Part shown: positions 33,524-44,011 of the stretch, one piece after another
Layout of the letters: each line of letters opens with the position of its first letter
Position numbering within the stretch: position 1 is the first letter of the stretch
Source of the DNA: Calonectria ilicicola
Taxonomy: Eukaryota; Ascomycota; Sordariomycetes; Hypocreales; Nectriaceae
Direction: 5' to 3'
DNA: 64,000 nucleotides
Assembly (NCBI GenBank): GCA_020809705.1
Contig: CP085836.1
Coordinates: forward strand, 744,001-808,000
Notes under the pieces: model-generated
What the model saw: the letters and a program-made list of their open reading frames with translations, nothing else
What the model was told of the DNA's origin: nothing
Databases searched by the model: none
Made by a program: the position numbers and the translations under genes

Positions 33524-34060
33524 TCATCTAGAAAGCTGGAGACTTTTGAAAGGGCCTGCAAGAAATGCCCCTGGTACTGCAGCCTTCGTCTTTTGAGTAT
33601 AGACGTTGGTCGTTGTTTGTTGACAGGAGATGATGCTAGGTGTACGGACGCCTTGGTCTGAAAGCATACGCACGCTGTCTTTTGTATCTTGACTATCTTG
33701 TTGAGAGAAGCCGTTGGAAGGCTGATGGCTGATACCTTCCGTCGTACTGGTGGGGATGCGAGTCGCTCGAGATTTCTTGACGCTGTTATGATTCATTGCG
33801 GTCCTGTTGGGCACGTGAACATTCCTTTGTCTTTGACCTTGGGAAGACGTTGGGATGTTTCTCGACTGGCGGCTACTGGGATCTCGTTTGTGCGAAGTAC
33901 TCGCATGATAGTGCGCTTTTGAGATTCGCAATCTTCGGGGACGAAAAGCCTTCCTGGTCGATGGTGCGTGGCGGCTTCGGTAGATCTTGCCTCTCTTCTC
34001 TAGACTTTGTTCGCCGATGAAGGAGTCTTGAAAATAGCAAGCTTCAGTGTTGTCCTTCAT
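33524..34060 (-). CDS. Possible basic hypothetical protein
   Basis: A 178-codon frame from ATG, rich in Arg, Ser, Gln and Thr, with no hydrophobic core. No motif is recognised. The opposite strand of a low-complexity region could also give such a frame, so this is weak. Confidence 0.3.
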   Translation of the reverse strand: MKDNTEACYFQDSFIGEQSLEKRGKIYRSRHAPSTRKAFRPRRLRISKAHYHASTSHKRDPSSRQSRNIPTSSQGQRQRNVHVPNRTAMNHNSVKKSRATRIPTSTTEGISHQPSNGFSQQDSQDTKDSVRMLSDQGVRTPSIISCQQTTTNVYTQKTKAAVPGAFLAGPFKSLQLSR

Positions 34061-34577
34061 TTTAAAGACGCTGTAGAGCTATAGCGTAGCACTACAAGAA
34101 CGGTGAAAAATTGAGGTTTTGTATTGCGATCTCTTCTTTTGGTGTGTGTTGCAAAAGCAATAACGCCAACTAAAAGCTGAACGGGGAGTTGCGGTTTTTA
34201 ATAAGGCCCAGAATTATGTGCAACCAGCATATTCTAATGGACACTACTCCTCAGCTACGAAGACGTTTTCAAGGTGGTCTTCATTTCTTTCCTTGATTTG
34301 TTGCAGTGTAGTGCAGCTTCAACCTAAGCTAAGTGGCCCTCTGCTGGAACTTGTTGGCTCGAAACCGCCGGATAATTGCGGAGTGTTGCAACTCGCTTAC
34401 GGTCGCACCGACAAATAAATGGTCAATGAGACCGAAAATGATGGATGACCCATAAATACGTTACACTTTTATTGGCTGATGACTTAGAATCCTTTGTGAG
34501 CTGGTTTGCATTAAATTATAAGTTCACATTGATTGGCTACCCTCTCTTTTCACTTGTCCCCAAGAAGTTTAGTTTAG
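34061..34577. other. Intergenic region
   Basis: Likely promoter of the frame to its left and 3' flank of the gene to its right. Nothing else is seen. Confidence 0.4.
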
Positions 34578-35474
34578 TTATATCTGTACCAAATCATCAT
34601 TTAACACTCTCTTCGTAGCTGAACCGACGGAGGTCAAATTTAAGTCGGGTGGTTCATTGCGTTTGTTATGTTTTTGCAGCGTTGCACTTTCGCCCTGGCC
34701 GAGGTCTTTCATACACCCACTGACCCTCTCCACTAGGTTGGCGATCTGGTCGCCCGCTTCTGCTTTGATGTTTTCAGCCATTCTTAGCTGCTTCAGAATG
34801 AAATATCTGCGCTGCTCTAATAGTCCATCGAGTTGCTTAATCATAGCGTCTCTCTCCCGTCGCCGCTCCTTCTCCATTCCCTCTATGAGTGCATCTAATC
34901 CAGTTTTGAGTTGCTTCAGCTGGGCACTTCGAGTCTCATCCCTCAGTATCTCCAAGAACTGAACGGCTGAGGCCACGAGCTTAGCGACCGCAGATGCAGT
35001 CGTTACGGTTCGATATACAGCGATGTGTCGAATGGTCCTGATGTCCTGGAGAATTTCCAGCGTCAAGGCTCCAGTGAGGTTGGGACCAATAAACGCCTCC
35101 CATTGTGGATCTGCCAAGAGATCTACCCACCTGTGGAGCTCCAACATGGAGGCGCATTCCAATTTCCGTTCCCGAATGAGATCGGGGAGGCACAAACGGA
35201 GGAAATCAAAACAGCATTCTTCGAGGAGCCGCTGCAATGTTGTGGAGACTAAATGCTGAGCTTGGTACGGTAGGACACTTGGACTGTTGTCTATTGACAA
35301 GTCCACTAGCGGGTCTAGGGTATGCTTCAGTTGCCGGTGTGCACTTGAGACATCCTGGGCTCTGCCTCCCAGGTGCTGATGATAAAGTTCGGTGTCCTTA
35401 TTTTGGCCCTGGATTGGCTTAGACGATACGTGGGAACTGGGAGGGCTTTGCGGAGTGCTTGTGGTCTTATTCAT
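34578..35474 (-). CDS. Hypothetical helical protein with coiled-coil region
   Basis: Single exon, 298 residues. The N-terminal 60 residues are polar. A helical domain follows (LLEECCFDFLRLCLPDLIRE, then DIRTIRHIAVYRTVTTASAV), whose IRHIAVYR block looks like a conserved motif. Residues of about 185-250 are a charged Leu-rich coiled coil (EKERRRERDAMIKQLDGLLE). No membrane segment or signal peptide. It resembles, in style only, the other coiled-coil hypotheticals here (1032-2794 and the tail of 38101-40257). No function is known. Confidence 0.6.
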   Translation of the reverse strand: MNKTTSTPQSPPSSHVSSKPIQGQNKDTELYHQHLGGRAQDVSSAHRQLKHTLDPLVDLSIDNSPSVLPYQAQHLVSTTLQRLLEECCFDFLRLCLPDLIRERKLECASMLELHRWVDLLADPQWEAFIGPNLTGALTLEILQDIRTIRHIAVYRTVTTASAVAKLVASAVQFLEILRDETRSAQLKQLKTGLDALIEGMEKERRRERDAMIKQLDGLLEQRRYFILKQLRMAENIKAEAGDQIANLVERVSGCMKDLGQGESATLQKHNKRNEPPDLNLTSVGSATKRVLNDDLVQI

Positions 35475-36412
35475 CCTTCATAATATGTACAGCACATACG
35501 ATGCTGACTGTTTCAAGGGGTTTTTCTCTAAACGTCGGGGCTATCCAAAGACCTTTATTGTTAATTGGAGCTGCTGAGAGTAAAGCCATTATTTGACATT
35601 CGCTTGGCCTCAGAGCGGAATTATAGTTTATATGTGCCCATTGTGCATGGCTGGCCCCCGTAAAAGACTACACTTAGTCAGCGAATGCAAAGCTGAAACA
35701 CGAGCACCTGCAAAATTATAACGCAAATCTGATTTGGCGGCGATTTCCCTGAGTGTCAATTAGGGTAGAGGTGGTCCCAATTAGACAGGGTCATTTTGGG
35801 CACGGAATTCATCCACTCTCCAATCTACCGCTTTTTCTTACGACCTACCACCTATACGCAGTGATGCATTCAGTCATGATAGATGTATACAGCACTGGCT
35901 TTTCATGTTGGAAATTACAGCACATACGCATCGATAACTACGGTATTAGCGTGGTGGATGATTTTGGTAAATCGTGGGCTCAACCAAGAGGGAGCTCCAA
36001 GGCCACAACGGTGGCAGATACAACTAATTTTGGCCATATGATTCGCCCGGCCAAGATACAACCAACTGTGGTGGATGATATTAGACGGAAATAGTTAGTG
36101 GCGCACCCACCCTTAAAGCATCCGGATGAATTATTTGCGTCTGGCAGCCGCAGGATGTCTATATGCTTGTCTTTGCGGACTCAGAATACGCCTTCCTCCC
36201 CAATCCAATCAAACCAACATCCATCCCTCTTAACCAATCCTTGTAGGCTGCTGCCTGATACATAGAACAGCGTTGAAGTTTATCAGTAAGGCAGAAAATG
36301 GAACAGGCCAGCAAAAAAAAGAACATAAATGGTGAATTTTCTTGGCTGTTTGTTCTTAAACATTCATTTTTTCTTCATCATATATTCACTCCAGATCTCG
36401 CCACAGCCCACA
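35475..36412. other. Intergenic region
   Basis: It holds divergent promoters for the minus-strand coiled-coil gene and the plus-strand Nudix gene. Short frames here have no support. Confidence 0.45.
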
Positions 36413-37093
36413 ATGAACTCCTCTTTCGATATTCAAGCATTCCCTTGTCGTGCTCGCAACCTCAAAACGGAACTTCTCTATAGGGACAATAAGCTTTCGC
36501 TTTTCTCCTGCAAATCCCAAAACGATCAAGGAGTGAAACGTGAAAAGGTCTTTCTTGAGCGAAACATTCACGGTGATAGCCCAGTTGACGTGGTCATTAT
36601 CATTGCCCGAGTCAAGATCCATGGGGAAACATGTATCGTCTTGACGCGGCAATGGCGTGAAGCTACGGGCAAGTACTCAATCGCACTGCCTGCGGGAGTC
36701 TACGACAACAGAAAGGACAACAGCGCCACTGAGGCAGGCTTGCGCGAGCTCCAGGAGGAAACGCCAATCACAGCTACAAGAGAGGATATCCGTGCTATCT
36801 GCCCTGTTTCTTATTCCTCCGATGGCTGCTTAAGCGAAACCTTCCAGTTACTTCTGGTCGATGCAAAGCCTAAAGATGGCACCCAATTTCTGAAGGGAGT
36901 TGTCAATGGCTCTGTTGATCAGACCGAGACAGAGAGCATCTTAACTCTCTATGTTCCCGAAGACGAGTTGTACCCGGCCCTGCAGATGCTTCAGGAGAAT
37001 GATCACTCCATTGATGGTCGCCTGGTGTGCTGGGCCGCTGGTGTCTACTTTGCAAAGATTGCTGTGAATGGAGTTGGGGATCAGAAATTATAG
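36413..37093 (+). CDS. Nudix hydrolase, ADP-sugar pyrophosphatase-like
   Basis: Single exon, 226 residues. I chose the ATG at 36413 (MNSSFDIQ) because upstream in-frame sequence would add an unlikely hydrophobic leader. The fold is that of ADP-ribose/ADP-sugar pyrophosphatases: a beta-rich N-terminal half with IVLTRQWREATGKYSIALPAG, then the Nudix box NSATEAGLRELQEETPI. The catalytic REL-x-EE core is intact, but the box has Pro where G is usual (EETPI instead of EExGU), and the segment before it is longer than the classic GX5E spacing. It probably hydrolyses a nucleoside diphosphate derivative with Mg2+. Cytosolic. Confidence 0.85.
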   Translation: MNSSFDIQAFPCRARNLKTELLYRDNKLSLFSCKSQNDQGVKREKVFLERNIHGDSPVDVVIIIARVKIHGETCIVLTRQWREATGKYSIALPAGVYDNRKDNSATEAGLRELQEETPITATREDIRAICPVSYSSDGCLSETFQLLLVDAKPKDGTQFLKGVVNGSVDQTETESILTLYVPEDELYPALQMLQENDHSIDGRLVCWAAGVYFAKIAVNGVGDQKL

Positions 37094-38100
37094 GAGCATA
37101 TGAATGCTTTCTAGGTAATCTTTCTGGGTAGTTGTGTTGGAGATAGCTACAGGGTAGGTTATTTTGAGCACGAACATCTGCACCGATCAGTTCAAAAACA
37201 GCAGTGAAATGGGGTAGAATCCGTATGTTGCATAACCACACACACAGCCCAAAGAGTCGATTTTCTTGGTTGTTTGCTATGGCTGGAAGGGAAGGTTTGG
37301 AGTAGGTTAGCAGCAGGGGAAGGAAAACAAGACAAAACCAAGCATAATAAAATTAAATAAAGATCATGAACATCACCACAGTAAGCAGATCGAACAGTCC
37401 CTCCAAAAGAGAGGCTTAGAATAAGCTGAAAAACTGTTGATTGGGGCGTGTTGGTCTTCTTCCTGGTGTTGAGACTGGAATCCCTTTTACACCAAGACCG
37501 GACTAACTAATCCGCCGACTAAAGCTAATTTTTCAAAAGGCCGAGGGTTCGAACCTACGTCCCCATCACAGCAGTGTTAACTTTTTGTAAGGCAAAAAGG
37601 TAGAGGCTCTCTCTTCAGCTTACCTTGGACAAGTTGTGAAAATGGTTGCGCATAGTAGGCATTAGACCTTGAACATTGCATGTCATATTGAATGAATGAG
37701 CATTTATGTAGTGTGTTGGAGACGTGTTCGAATCGCTGGCCTTGTTTGAGACTTCTTTTTTGAGGGACCGTTGATAGAGGGGTCCCGATGACATTTATGC
37801 TATTTGTTTGGTCCTAGTTTTATCGGGATCCTGTTTATTTCCTTGCTCTATTAGCTGGCCTACTCCTACAATAGGTCCTCTCTCACAGCCCTTCGAATAG
37901 CTGATCCTTTTTGCGAGACCCTTTTCGCGGTTTTGGGCTGCGTGTGCGTTTTATGCTACGCTCAACCCCGCCCCATTTCAAGAGCGGTATCGTAGCCCCG
38001 ATTGAGTGCAGTGGATATCTCAAAGATTCCCGCAAGGGAAATACAGTCAAGGTTAGATTTGCTCAATAGCATATAATCATTAAAGTCCTATGTGCGCGGC
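37094..38100. other. Intergenic with a tRNA-like repeat
   Basis: It contains the tRNA-like segment 37441-37566. A second, weaker B-box-like string (GTGTTCGAATCGC) lies near 37723. No coding frame is supported. Confidence 0.45.
37441..37566 (+). other. tRNA-like, SINE-like segment with a Pol III B box, copy 2
   Basis: It starts TTGGGGCGTG and ends ACGTCCCCA, which nearly pair. The B box GGGTTCGAACCT is at 37545-37556. The 3' half aligns with the copy at 10693-10790 (ACTAA/ACTAG...TAATCC, then CCGAGGGTTCGAAC). Inside is a strong hairpin, GGTCTT...AAGACC with GGTGT...ACACC. A TTTTT run about 16 nt downstream could end Pol III transcription. Confidence 0.45.
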
Positions 38101-40257
38101 TCATATATTTAGCATGCATGTATAAGTGAATGACTCAACATCGGAAGCCAAAATTCCATCCAATACCTCCATGTCCAGTGCTAAAAACTCCTCCTTCGCT
38201 TCACAGGCTCTTTTCAGGTGCTGCAGGGCTGTTTCTATTTTAGCGAGGCTCCGAGAATGGTCGCTGATGTTCTCTTCTGCAGCTTGAACCCTTTTTTCAA
38301 TGTTTACTGAATACCCCAGTAGCTCTTCCAAAACCGCTCTCATGCCTTCTAATCTGCTTTGGTGTAATAATCTGCTGACACTATTGTTGATGTTTTTGAT
38401 ATGCCACGCGCTTCCATCTGCGTTTTCGGCACCGTCAACGCATGCGTGTGATGACTCGATATCCGTGCTGCTCGATACCATGTGCATCGACTGGGATGCA
38501 CGGTCCTTGATGATCTCAGCAACCCTTGACTCGACTTGTAACTGATCAAAGTTGGATTTCGCATGATCTAGTACGGCTTGTGTTGTGAGAAGAAGCTGCT
38601 CATACTCTTCAATCCGCGCCTGCATGTTTTCTAATTGTAGTGCGTTGAGCCTCTGGAGCTTCTCGAGAGATGGAAAGGCCTGTTGTTGGGGCACATGATG
38701 CTCCATAGCCACCTCTTGGGCTGTAGCAACGATTGTATCAAGCTGATGGTTATTCTTTGCGTCTGAGTCTCCCGAGTATGTTGGAACTTGGGCAGACGAA
38801 AGGCACGGGTCGTAATGGGTAGGTAAGTCGACACCTTCTAGAAGTTGCAGAAAGGCTTCCCGTTGCTGAGATGGTTCAATCGACTGCGGGACTGCTCCTG
38901 ATTCAAGGTGACTTTGCAGAAATGCCAGGACGAATATACCGCAACTAACGCCGTCATCTTGCTGCGCACATTCCTATTTAGACTGTCAGATGGATCTTTA
39001 GTAATTTTCTGTGGATGCCCAAACCTTATGGTGGAAACTGAGTCTGTGACTTGGGTAATATTTCTCTACCCACGAATGTATGCGCACCTTCGTCCTCCGA
39101 GCACGCTCATCATCCCATACAGAATCGAAAAGCTCGCAACGAATGGTCGCTCTGCCCATCTCCAATACCCCAAGTGCCCAGTGTTTGGGTTTGCGGAAAT
39201 GAATCGGAAAATAGATCTGCTCCGATTCGGTAAAGGATCTGATGGTCTGGGGTTCACTCCCCTCTCCGTCTGCTTGGAACCAGAGAGAATCCACCAAGCG
39301 AATTTTCCTTGAGTTTTGCCCCATCTTTTTCCTATGACGATCCAAAAGGGCTTCACACAAGAATGTGAGAACACTACTTGACAACCAAGAGTGAACAGTG
39401 AGCTGGTGCCTGGCTCTTTCGGCGATTATTTCTGTCGAGCCATCGCTACAATTACTTGATTCTGGATCAAATGGTGGGACAGACTCTTTGTCGACGTCGA
39501 TCATTTCGTCAACATCAATAACTTCGTCGACATCGATCATTTCGCTCACCGATCTGTTGTGTTCTTCTTGGGCTGCGTCATCGCACAGTTGAGGAGAGAA
39601 CGGGTTTTCCGAAATCATGTCCATTCCGTCTTCGCTGGATGTTTCACATTCTTGACTCATTGTGTCTTTTTCAGCGTTAAGATGGGTATTTTTAAAGTCG
39701 TTACTTATCAAACTTTCCGGTACGACTTCTTCATCTTTGCTGATGCTTCCTTCGACGGAACCGAGATTTCGGACCGAAGCGGGATTTCGTCTCACTGTGC
39801 GGCTCCCCGGATTCTTCAAAAGTTTCAGTGCTCGTCGGCAAACCTGAACACTCAAGATGCCTGATTTGGAGTTCTCAAGGGCAATACGAAGAGCCCCTTT
39901 CTCTTGCCATAGAGATTCAAGGTAAACGTCCTTTTTTTTGCCATACTTTGTCACATTGACTAGCTCATCCAGGATAAGCTTGGTGACATCTTTTCCGAGA
40001 CGTTTATTATAACCGCGGGCGACATCCTGGGGCAGCCATGAAGTTCCACCCCAACTTTCGGTGAGATATTCTCTCAGCATTCTCTTTTCCTTTTCCACTA
40101 ACATGCGACTCTTGGCCCCATTCTGCGATCCTATGCTCTTGCGTTTCCTGTTTCTTGGCTTCAGCTCCAGATCGCTCTCAGCCACTCGAGTGATGGGTTC
40201 GGGAATGTCCGAAAACATCGAGGAGATGCCCGTCATTCCTAGGCCCCCGGGGTCCAT
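38101..40257 (-). CDS. Ulp1-like cysteine protease (peptidase family C48) with C-terminal coiled coil
   Basis: Exons 40257-39025 and 38973-38101 join across a 51-nt phase-0 intron (donor GTTTGG), giving 701 residues. The first 280 residues are disordered and acidic, with three IDVDE repeats near 240-260. The protease domain runs from about 284 to 440: HSWLSSSVLTFLCE, catalytic His359 in RKPKHWALGV, Asp378 in ELFDSVWDD. The Gln/Cys pair lies across the intron in QQDDGVSCGIF, Gln416 and Cys422 with the family spacing. All four catalytic positions are present, so it should be active on SUMO or another ubiquitin-like protein. The C-terminal 200 residues form a long coiled coil, unusual for yeast Ulp1. 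Confidence 0.85.
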
Positions 40258-41098
40258 GATGTTTGTCCGAATAATGGTCTACCGGGACAGTATTCGGAAA
40301 ATTACTGAAGCCTGGATGCATTAAGGTTTGGTAGTAAGCTGCGGTAGTATCGGAGACGCAAGCGCAGTCTGCGATCAAACGGCCAGTTTAGACAGCCTTG
40401 AGAGGGAGGCAATAACGTGTTTTAGGTCCAAGACGAAATCAACAATGCAGAACCGTAACTTTGGCGAGAAAAAGAATACAATACAAGACCACGGAGTTGA
40501 AAGAAGAAGACAAAAAAGAGTGCAGGAAGGATGCTCCCAGAAAATAGACAGATTTAGGTGCAGATGATGGGTTATAAACATGAGAAGAAACGGAAAGATG
40601 GCGGGAATATCACATCGCAAAAGATAAGAATCCATTATCAAATCAGTTTGAACAAGGCGAAAAGCCAGTCACCGTGCCTAGTAATCTACGCGACCAAAGG
40701 GGTTGGGGCTCATCTGGTGGCTGGTGGCATTCTCTCTATTCTCTTAACCAATGAATGTCGCATATCTGCAAACCTGATGGCAGAACATCTTTTCCAATAT
40801 GTAAATAAGGCTCCCATTGAGATTAGACGAATAAGGGCTGCAGAATCTGTTCAACAAATGGCAATAACTGGGGTTTTGGTAGGGCTTTTTACGAAAGAAG
40901 CAAAAGATGAAGGGACTGAATTAGTGCGCATGTACAATACCCACAGGGACAATATGCATTTATTTTATCTACGTAATTTTTCTTTTTGGTTTATTTTTCT
41001 AGTATGGTTTATTTATGCACACGTAAATGAGCGAATGTATATTTTATTTTATTTTTATGTTGTATCTTTTTGACTTTTGTTCTTTTGTCCTTTTATTT
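40258..41098. other. Intergenic region, promoter side of the Ulp1-like gene
   Basis: A 171-codon plus-strand frame lies here, but it overlaps the likely promoter and ends in a low-complexity aromatic run, so I do not accept it. The MITE target duplication (41090-41098) is at the right end. Confidence 0.45.
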
Positions 41099-41113
41099 GG
41101 AACTTTCTATTTG

Positions 41114-41140
41114 GCATCCTCGTTTGGCTAACCAGCATCC
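41114..41140 (+). repeat. Left inverted repeat of the MITE, inner conserved part
   Basis: 27 bp, reverse complement of 41405-41431 with one mismatch (TTT versus TCT). Confidence 0.85.
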
Positions 41141-41404
41141 CTCTAAGTACCTTATGTATTCACACTAAATATTTAACTTTTTAAAAAATTATTTAAAAAT
41201 ATAATATATATTAAAAAAATAAAAGAAAAATATATTTATATATTATATTAATTACAATATTTATTACTATTTTTTTTTATTTTTATAAAAATTATTTTAT
41301 TAAATTTTCTTTTATTATAAATAATATTCTTAATACTTAAGATACATTATACAAAAATGCTTAGTTAGAAACAGACGCACTATTTGCCTTAATAGGCTTA
41401 AAAA

Positions 41405-41431
41405 GGATGCTGGTTAGCCAGACGAGGATGC
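41405..41431 (-). repeat. Right inverted repeat of the MITE, inner conserved part
   Basis: 27 bp, pairs with 41114-41140. Confidence 0.85.
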
Positions 41432-41696
41432 TGATTAGGAAGTCCCTTTTATTTTACCTCACACTAGGTAGTACAGGATCACGTCTTTTGCTTTGAGCTG
41501 GGATCCATCGGAGCCGTTGTATGCACAATGAAGCAAAAGTGTTCTATTTTATTTTGTATATGTATATATTTGAACTATTATGCCACAGTTATGAATCAAT
41601 AGACAAAACCAACAATGCAATCCAAAAGCAATTGCAGCTTCGCACCGAACTTAATCCCCCACCAGCACCGTTCCCAGAATGTCCCTAAATCTGGTT

Positions 41697-42200
41697 TCAG
41701 AGGGTATCTTCAACACGAGTAGGCGGCAGAAAACACTTTCGGAATTCTCGAAACTCGTCAATGAGCTGTTGTTGCTGTATAAGAAGTGGCTCCAAGAGCT
41801 GTTTGGTCTGTGTCTCCTGCTTTTGCAAAATCTGCACAAGGAGCTGCCGGTGTTCCTGGCGTACATCCTCAACAGTCTTTATGCAAAGCAAATCATGATC
41901 TCGCTGGGATTGGGCATCCTTTGCTTGCTGCTGTCCGAGGCGTGCCATACTTTCCCCAAGGGTATGTAGAGTTGGCCCCTGTCTTTGACAAGGCTGCTGT
42001 GCCTGTTCAGGTTGTTTTTGAGGACCAGAAGACATTGTCTGGTATGCGAGATTTTGCAGCTGTTGCTGCTGCTGAGCCATCATGTAAGGATGCATCTGCC
42101 CGAGTTGCTGTTGATATTGCTGGTATAGTAGCGCCAATCGCTCTTCCAGTTGCCAAATTTGTTGTTGCACGACGTATGGAGGGTCCATTACCATCGACAT
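41697..42200 (-). CDS. Gln-rich small hypothetical protein
   Basis: Single exon, 167 residues from ATG 42200. It is strongly Gln-rich (YQQYQQQLGQMHPYMMAQQQ) and likely helical throughout. The C-terminal half (VEDVRQEHRQLLVQILQKQE, IDEFREFRKCFLPP) looks like a coiled coil. No catalytic motif. It could be a nuclear or scaffold protein, but that is a guess. It lies just outside the MITE. Confidence 0.5.
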   Translation of the reverse strand: MSMVMDPPYVVQQQIWQLEERLALLYQQYQQQLGQMHPYMMAQQQQQLQNLAYQTMSSGPQKQPEQAQQPCQRQGPTLHTLGESMARLGQQQAKDAQSQRDHDLLCIKTVEDVRQEHRQLLVQILQKQETQTKQLLEPLLIQQQQLIDEFREFRKCFLPPTRVEDTL

Positions 42201-42854
42201 ATAGACAGGAACAACCTATTTATTTGTAGTATTGCAGGGCAGCAACGAATTGATCCCAGATTATGAGACACGACGGATATGGCGCGCTATCGCCACATGA
42301 GAAGTAGTTATACACGCTGACAGCGACTTCTATTCTAGAAAACGGCAATTTCAAGACGTGAGCCTAGAACATCTTGTCCCACAGCACATACATTCGCAAC
42401 ACGGGCCATGGTTTTTGTGATTTTGTAGTCTATACATGCGCCGCCAATACGGTAGCTGTTTTATTTTACCCTATTTCCTGACCAAGACGGAATCCAGGAC
42501 CGAGATCCCAAAACCAGCCGACAGCGATATTAAGACAAGTGCATACATTTAGATTGTTGTTCGATTCTACTCTTTAGTCAATATTGGCGCCAATTACCCC
42601 ATCTAATTGTATAACATAATGCCAATTGTTGACTAGAATGCGGTCCATATATGCGGCACATATCTGCGCTCTTCCTTTTAGAGATACTTCCTTTTGGAGA
42701 TGCTTGCCTCCATTGACTGCCTGCCTAGTCGCGTTTATACATCTACGTATTAATGTACAAATCCATGTACACATTCGTGAATGCATACTGTACATTTATG
42801 CATGCATGCATTTTGTCTTTCTGAGCTTTCCTAATATTTCTGCCCGCATCTGCG
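42201..42854. other. Intergenic region
   Basis: Divergent promoter region; no convincing gene. Confidence 0.45.
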
Positions 42855-43751
42855 ATGGACTTCTGCAAGTGGTCTACCCCACCTCCCCGGGTCCCGACCG
42901 ATCAAATCATCCCACTGCACTTCTGGGACGACAATCCTTTATACAGGAGAATTATATTGTACAATTTGGCAGTATTTGATGATGTGCTTGATCCGAAGAA
43001 GCCCTAAAGCAGTCTTGAGGGATTGGTATCGCAGCCAACCTGGCGAAAACTCGGTGCAAGGTTGAGGAAAGGGGTATGATCTTCTTGAATTTGCTTAAGA
43101 CAACACCGTGATCCAGCACAGGGCTCACATCTCCACAGACTAGAGGTGGTCTTGAGTACCATGTCCCCATCGAATTCACTTCGCAGCGACCTGCAGTTGG
43201 CTTCAGCCATGTGGACTGCCTCAACATAGCCAAGAAAGACCATCCGCTCTCCTCTAGACTCCCTGAGCCATCGGTGCTCCCGGCTGTCGTAGGCAATCCG
43301 GACGAGTGCATTGACTTGGCCTGTGGTCCGGGGTGTCCGGCTTGCATCGATGATTACCTTTACACCGATCGGCCAATCTTAGGCCTTTGCGTCGTGTCTT
43401 TCAAGGATGCCACTCTAGTCACCCTGCACTGGCTGCACATAGCGTGCGATGCATTGGGCATGAAAGAACTGGTAAGTGGCGCTCCCGGTATTCTTTGGAA
43501 CTGGAGCCACGTACCAGGTCTCGTACTCAAACTGGTCAAAAGCGGAACTGTTTGCGGCGGACTTCTCAGCCGCAGCTGCCACGCCACGCAAGACACCCCT
43601 TTATGCGTCATATATTGCTCATCATCAGGTTCCATTCCAATTTCCAGAGGGTTTCATCATCATTGGCAAAGATCCAAAAGGAAACACATGACTGTGTGGT
43701 TACCGGATACAGGGGCTGTGGGAAAGGATCGAAAGGCAGTTGGAGACATGA
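42855..43751 (+). pseudogene. BAHD-type acyltransferase (transferase family), broken by a frameshift, an internal deletion and a stop
   Basis: The start at 42855 reads [20 protein letters not shown], typical of fungal members of this family. A frameshift near 43003 interrupts the first exon, and the homologous frame resumes (WRKLGARLRK). A GT-AG intron fits at 43074-43138. The catalytic HxxxD motif is present as HIACD at 43436-43450. At about 43470 the sequence jumps to the C-terminal domain ([20 protein letters not shown]). The roughly 180-220 residues normally between are missing, including the DFGWG-like region. An in-frame TGA follows at about 43688. The last frame ends at 43751. The product would have moved an acyl group from CoA to an alcohol or amine. 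It is clearly non-functional. Confidence 0.8.
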
Positions 43752-44011
43752 AAGGAAGGATGACGGATAGGCTAAATGTCCAAATTACGTTAAACATGTT
43801 CGTGATTTATGCATACTGGTTTCCCCCACATATCCTCGCTTTCGACTCAGCACAAATTCCCCATTGATTAATGGAATTCACTGCACATCACAAATGTGTC
43901 TGCCAAAGTGCGGATTGCGATTGAATATGAACCTAATATGAACCTCTCGTAGGCTAGGCCAATGTTGCATTGTCCTGGCTAGGAAAGACCCTCTCTTCAC
44001 AGCCGATCCCG

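Larger units (their letters stand above)
41099..41445. mobile_element. MITE of Mutator-like type with 9-bp target duplication
   Basis: A 347-bp AT-rich element. The termini are inverted repeats: 41114-41140 and 41405-41431 match at 26 of 27 positions, and weaker similarity extends to the ends (GGAACTTTCTAT versus GGACTTCCTAAT). The same 9 bp, CTTTTATTT, lies directly outside both ends (41090-41098 and 41446-41454). A 9-bp duplication fits MULE-type transposition. The interior is almost pure A/T and has no coding capacity. Confidence 0.8.

Noticed and set aside
35753..36094. 113-codon plus-strand frame before the Nudix gene
   Set aside because: No motif, odd composition and position in a divergent promoter region.
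40558..41073. 171-codon plus-strand frame upstream of the Ulp1-like gene
   Set aside because: It overlaps the likely promoter, ends in a low-complexity aromatic run and shows no motif.
42952..43347. 131-codon minus-strand frame over the acyltransferase region
   Set aside because: The plus strand carries clear BAHD acyltransferase motifs with a fitting intron, so the minus frame is a shadow.
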